Assembly (NCBI GenBank): GCA_034509755.1 | Contig: CM067549.1 | Coordinates: 30,214,001-30,278,000 of the forward strand | Length of the DNA stretch: 64,000 nucleotides | Direction: 5' to 3' | From: Anisodus tanguticus | Taxonomy: Eukaryota > Streptophyta > Magnoliopsida > Solanales > Solanaceae | Shown: positions 59,641 through 64,000 of the stretch, piece by piece | How positions within the stretch are numbered: position 1 is the stretch's first letter | How the letters are laid out: every line of letters begins with the position of its first letter | Notes under the pieces: generated by a model | The model's input: only the letters and a program-made list of their open reading frames with translations | Told to the model about the DNA's origin: nothing | Database searches by the model: none | Position numbers and translations under genes: made by a program

Positions 59641-59652
59641 TGGTATCAGAGC
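59641..59652 (+). other. Element D primer binding site (initiator Met tRNA)
   Basis: TGGTATCAGAGC, perfect, followed by the leader phrase TCTAGTAGAGTCTTG as in element C. Confidence 0.95.
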
Positions 59653-62600
59653 TTTAGGTTAAACAGTTTTAAATACATGAGCAATGTCTAGTAGAGTCTT
59701 GTGGATCAGTGCGGAGACATCTGTAGTTATCTTTGAGAGACTATGTGATATTTAGGAAAGTTTGCTTTCTGCATTCCTGTCGTGTTAAGTTGAATCAAAT
59801 TGGTATCTAAACTTTCCTTCTATTCTATCACAAATAGTGGTAACACACACTTTAATTCATGTGTAAGTGGTTTGATATGATGTCGCATGGTAGGGTATAA
59901 GATATGTTACCATGATTTAGATGCGTGACCAAGTTTAGTCTTCAACTATGATTTGAAGGTCAGTTGACTGAGGTTATGATTATGAGTTCTCAGTTCGGTG
60001 ATATCCTTGAAGAGTGGGAATGGTAATTCAGAGATGCAAGGAAAATAAATTGGATGGATCAATCTCCGCTATATGTAGGAAAAAATTAGTATCTAATGTG
60101 CTTGATAGGTTATGTTTCAAGATGTACGATGGTGGATGTCGTACATGTCATAAAAGGTTAAAGGCTTCGATTTGGCAGAATTGGGATAGTGGAGTAGAAT
60201 TAGTAGGTATGAGTTCTTTCAGGGAATGATTATCTGTTCGAGATCAGGTGGAAATGTTACGTATGATGAGTAAAGCTTAATGGAATAGACTGTCGCGTTT
60301 CTTTACCTAAGAGTGTATTTGTGGGTTCACTTGGAATTTTGAGGTTAGTGATGATAGGGGAGCTATTGAGGCCAATAGATGGTTGAGTTGTGAGTTATTT
60401 CACAGTTGTTGAGTATCAAGTGAGTGAAAAAGTCATATATGCATTGGTATGTTGGACTCGTCATAGGCTAATAGGAGCTAGTGATCGACTAATAGGAATA
60501 ACTCTTGCGTTGGACGAGTGTGAGGTTCTATCAAGGGTTTATCGGGTGTTACATTTAGTTCTTAGATAAGATTTGTGGGCATGATATTTAAGGGCTAATA
60601 CTTTAGAAGTTCGATTGTTACTGATATAATGACTTTGGAGGTGATCGAAGGATAGGGAAATTGCACAGTTAGTTGGATAAGTTATGTTTCGGCAAGATAA
60701 GGTAAATATTGGGTTTTCATAGGAAAACATCGTATAGACTCTCGAATAAAGTGTTGGTCAATGGGAATATTTATGGTAACGAGTTGACGATGGTTGGATC
60801 TAATTTTAGTTATGAAAGGTTTTGGGTATCAATGATCGGGCTAGTGAACGCATGGACTGGTATAGAAAGAGACTATTTTGGTCAAGAATTTTTGGCAAGG
60901 GGTTTTCGACAAAATTATATGAGTGTTAGCAAGGGTATATGTTCAGTAATTAAGGATTAACTATCGGATTAAGGACCAGTTCAGTAATGGTTTGAGTTAC
61001 CGCGTGGGTACTAAAGGATTTTGGTCAGAGTAACCAGAGTGGGTCGATACCTGTTCTAGTCACAGAATATTATAAGAAATGGTACATGGGAGATATTAGA
61101 TTTTAGGAAGAACTCCCAATTTCAGTGTTGGATTGAGCGGGGGAAACTCTCCGTGATTTGGTGTGTAGTGTTCTACTATCTCTAGGATCGGTTCAGTTAT
61201 TGTGTGAGGCCTTCGATATTTCAGTACATTCCGAGACAAGCTCGAGTAAGGGTCAGTTGACAGTGGAATTTGTGATTGGAAGAAAAGATGGAAATGTAAG
61301 AAATCGATAATTGTGTGTTAAGCTAATTCTGGATGAGTGAGGTGTCTCTTCTAGGATTAGGGAGAATTTGGATTTGAAGAATGGAAACTATGGGGTTAGT
61401 TGTGAATTATGTAATAATTATCACTGCGGCTTTAAGATCGGGTTAAATGGTTTGGTATGCTCGGAGGAGTAGGTCTATCGTAGTTGGCTAAGTGTTATGA
61501 AGAATGTTCCATGAGGTTTGTGTTGGGCGACAAGTGGTAGACTGTGTTGAGACATTGTCAATTGATAGCATGGACGAGTATTCGAGTATTAGAACTTGGG
61601 AGAAATTGGGCAATAACATGTAAATGAAAGGTAAGGTTAATACGTCAGAAATTGGTAAGGCTGGTAATTAGCGAGATATGACATATAAAGGTTCAACAAG
61701 GGGTCCAGAGTTATGGGTGAGTTAAGAGGAAGTACGAGGAAGATTTGATGTGATTAAAGTTCATGTGGTTCTATCAGACTTGCGTATTGGTAGAAGTTGA
61801 AGAACTTGGAGATTATAATTAAGGGTATGGTTCGTCGGTGCTAAATTGATGACTTGGATAGAATCCAACTTTAAAGCTGTGGGTGACGACACATGTTTGA
61901 TTGTTCGTGAGGAAAAGAGATGGCAGAGATCATAACATGTTTATAAAAAGCTTACTAGATCATTTGGAATTCGTTCGGGTGGCTAACGATGATTTAGAAA
62001 TTGAGTATTTATTCTGGGACAAATTTGTTCATTTAGGGCCGGTGCCTATGTTACATTGACGGGTGGATTTGTGGTATTCTAGTCAACCACCGACAATGAT
62101 TCGAGGGATTTCATTTTGGAAGTGGAAGTATGATGGTGTTACCGGCTCCCATCGAAATTGCAAGTAAGATTGATGATAATTTTTGGATGACATCGATTTA
62201 GACAGTTCAAATGGTTTGCACAGTTACTTGGTATGCATTGAGAAAGTACAATTAGTTATGGAAAGTCCTTAGAGGGATCAATCATTTTCTACAGATTTGG
62301 CATGACAAAGTAATAATAGGCATGCTTATAATATAGTGGTTTGAAAATTTGAGGGAAATTGGACCTGTGATGTGTGTTTATGTGTTTTAAGAAATCTTGG
62401 TGCGAAGGACGACATTGATAGTTGAGAAGGGAAGCTAGTAGATCCAGACAGTGATATCGGTACAAGCTGGACTATGGTTATGGCTACAACTAAGGGTTTA
62501 TGATGGTTATTATGATAATTCGTGGATTCAATCAGATGTGGATAAAAGTATGGCTATGATCAAATTAGGGAATTATTGTAGAGTCAGTTCGTACATTTGA

Positions 62601-62821
62601 GAATAAGATGTGAAAGAAATTTTAGTTGAAGGAATAGAGATTTGGGGTGTTGAGGCATGTTATAGTAGTTTGATTGACTAAGTGAACATGTAGTGCTATT
62701 GATTTATTTCTTTTCGGTTGGGGATCTCATGAGGTTATCAAAGAGATTCCTTGGTTACTCGTCGATTTATATTCTTTCCTTCTTCTGTTCTAGGATGAAT
62801 GTTTGTTTAATTGGTATATGA
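59653..62821 (+). other. Element D internal region without recognisable genes
   Basis: 3.2 kb, G-rich on the plus strand compared with neighbours. Small open frames at 60014-60229 and 60709-60960 have no motif that I recognise, and there is no RT, integrase or knuckle. The start aligns with C's leader and the last 25 bases (GAATGTTTGTTTAATTGG...) with C's PPT side, so C and D are one family with different cargo. Confidence 0.6.
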
Positions 62822-64000
62822 TGTAATGACCCGTCCGGTCAGTTTTTAGCTTTAGACCTTTATTTGCTTATTTTACTCTTCCCATAGTATTTATGTAGGG
62901 TTTGTGATGCACGGGTATCGGTGTCACAGATCCCGAGGTTTATTTTCATGAGGTTTGGATAAAAAGCCCAAGTTTGGAAACTTAGAGTTGGTTAGTTTGA
63001 TTCAAAGTAGACTTTTGGCTATATGAGTTCGTTTATAGGTTGCGTCACATTCTGCAGTTCTGGATGGTTATTTATGATTTAGTCATGTCATTGGTTCACT
63101 TCCCGATGCAATCAGATGTATTTTGTGGCCTTATATGTGAAATTTAGATAATTGTTTTTTCTCAGAAAATTCTTTAGAAAAATATGGCTTAGCTTAATTA
63201 TTTGTGAAATCTGAGGGTACGAAATGTTTGTAGCACTGTTTACTTTAGATGAGCATGTTTGGTTTGTGTCTGGGGGGGGGGGCGGGTTCTGGGAGTGTTC
63301 TAGATATTTAATACATGACTTGGCTATTTTCCATCTGCTGGTGTCTGGTGTCTGCCAGGGCGGAGTTGTGTCCACCGTGGCGAGGGGTGAGGTGTCAAGT
63401 GACTCTCGCACTAGCGGAAGGTTTTCTGTCGCAGCGAGTCCTCTCCAGCTGAGTCGGTTCCGCTAGGGCGGAAACACTATTCAGGGTCCTATAAATAATT
63501 ATAGGTCAGATTTTCTTTTCTAAAATAGTCTATCTCGAAACCAGCGTTGCATAAGGCTATATCAAGAGCCTTAAGACCAATTTCAACACTTGGGTAAGAG
63601 TTTCCTTCATTATTTCATTAAGTTCATGATTTTAAGCTTGTAAATGGTGGTTTAACATATTACTTGAGTTGGGGAAGATGAGTTATGCATGTTGAGAGAA
63701 TAAGAGAGCTATATGGATGATTTTAATGGAGATTTACGGATCAAATTGTGTGAATATCATGAATTAGGATTGAATTATGCTAGATTTTCATATTATAAGT
63801 CTTAATTTGATTATAGAAACTTTTTTTCAAAAGGGAAAATTCTAGGGTTTCAAATTGGTGCTTTTTAATGATTGTTTAATTGGGATTCAAATGTGTATAG
63901 TTTATTAATTAATTTAAGGATGTGACTATCTAGTATGTAATAAAGGTTTTTATATAAAAAAGTTTGAGTTTTGATAGCGTGGGCCTGGGATGGGTATTTA
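62822..64000 (+). repeat. Element D 3' LTR, runs off the window
   Basis: Starts TGTAATGACCCGTCCGG. It matches solo LTR B from its start (11690-12900), with the motif island at 63345-63475 and TATA box TATAAATA at 63490-63497. G-run at about 63271. Confidence 0.85.
63490..63497 (+). promoter_or_regulatory. TATA box of element D 3' LTR
   Basis: TATAAATA directly after the island with GCGGAAACACTATTCAGG. Confidence 0.6.

Noticed and set aside
59653..62821. Hidden gag or pol in element D
   Set aside because: I looked for knuckles, YxDD-like, DNG and DD35E patterns in all frames and found none that convinces.

Overview
The window looks like intergenic, repeat-dense DNA from a plant nuclear genome. 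I infer a dicot, most likely Solanaceae, from the style of the Tat/Ogre and iMet-primed LTR elements; species cannot be told. I found no intact host gene, rRNA, tRNA or CRISPR array. Almost every base I can explain belongs to transposable elements in several layers, all broken by stops, frameshifts or nested insertions.

Oldest layer: one very large minus-strand Ty3/gypsy element of the Tat/Ogre type. Read right to left, it has a 5' LTR (37681 to at least 44807), an Arg-tRNA-type primer site (37663-37680), a decayed ORF1 resembling a plant-mobile-domain protein (35600-37110), a block with two zinc-knuckle modules (34191-35290), gag (to 33566), protease and G-patch-like segment, RT, RNase H and DD35E integrase (to about 26770). 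A 3' untranslated region with three separate tandem arrays follows, then a 3' LTR that begins left of base 1 and ends near 24342. The two LTR copies are recognisable because 1-1943 plus 10673-11675 plus 23638 onward matches 41770-44807.

Insertions in the left LTR: a minus-strand Ty1/copia element (1944-10667, TSD AAAGG, LTRs about 3% diverged by hand count), a solo LTR of family B (11676-14647, TSD GTGGG/GCGGG) and element A (14657-23637, TSD GTCTC/CTCTC). Insertions in the right LTR: a deleted LINE (about 38626-41459) holding a solo LTR (39387-40606, TSD CATAC), and element C, which starts at 44808.

The right third is a second stack. It reads LTR C (44808-47417), primer site, internal region carrying an antisense gene of the putative-plant-transposon-protein type (48327-49559), and a second LTR (51039-52168). 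That second LTR is cut by a relative of element A (A', 52169 to about 57190) and by an unclassified G-poor segment (57191-58012), and appears to resume at 58013-59636. It is followed by another primer site, another internal region without recognisable genes, and a third LTR running off the window at 62822-64000.

Nothing here works as an operon or pathway. The points of interest are insertion clustering around one LTR promoter, substitutions in the catalytic RT motif of both the copia and the Ogre element, family-specific GC or palindrome islands just upstream of TATA boxes, several nascent tandem arrays, and extra or captured coding modules in the non-autonomous families.
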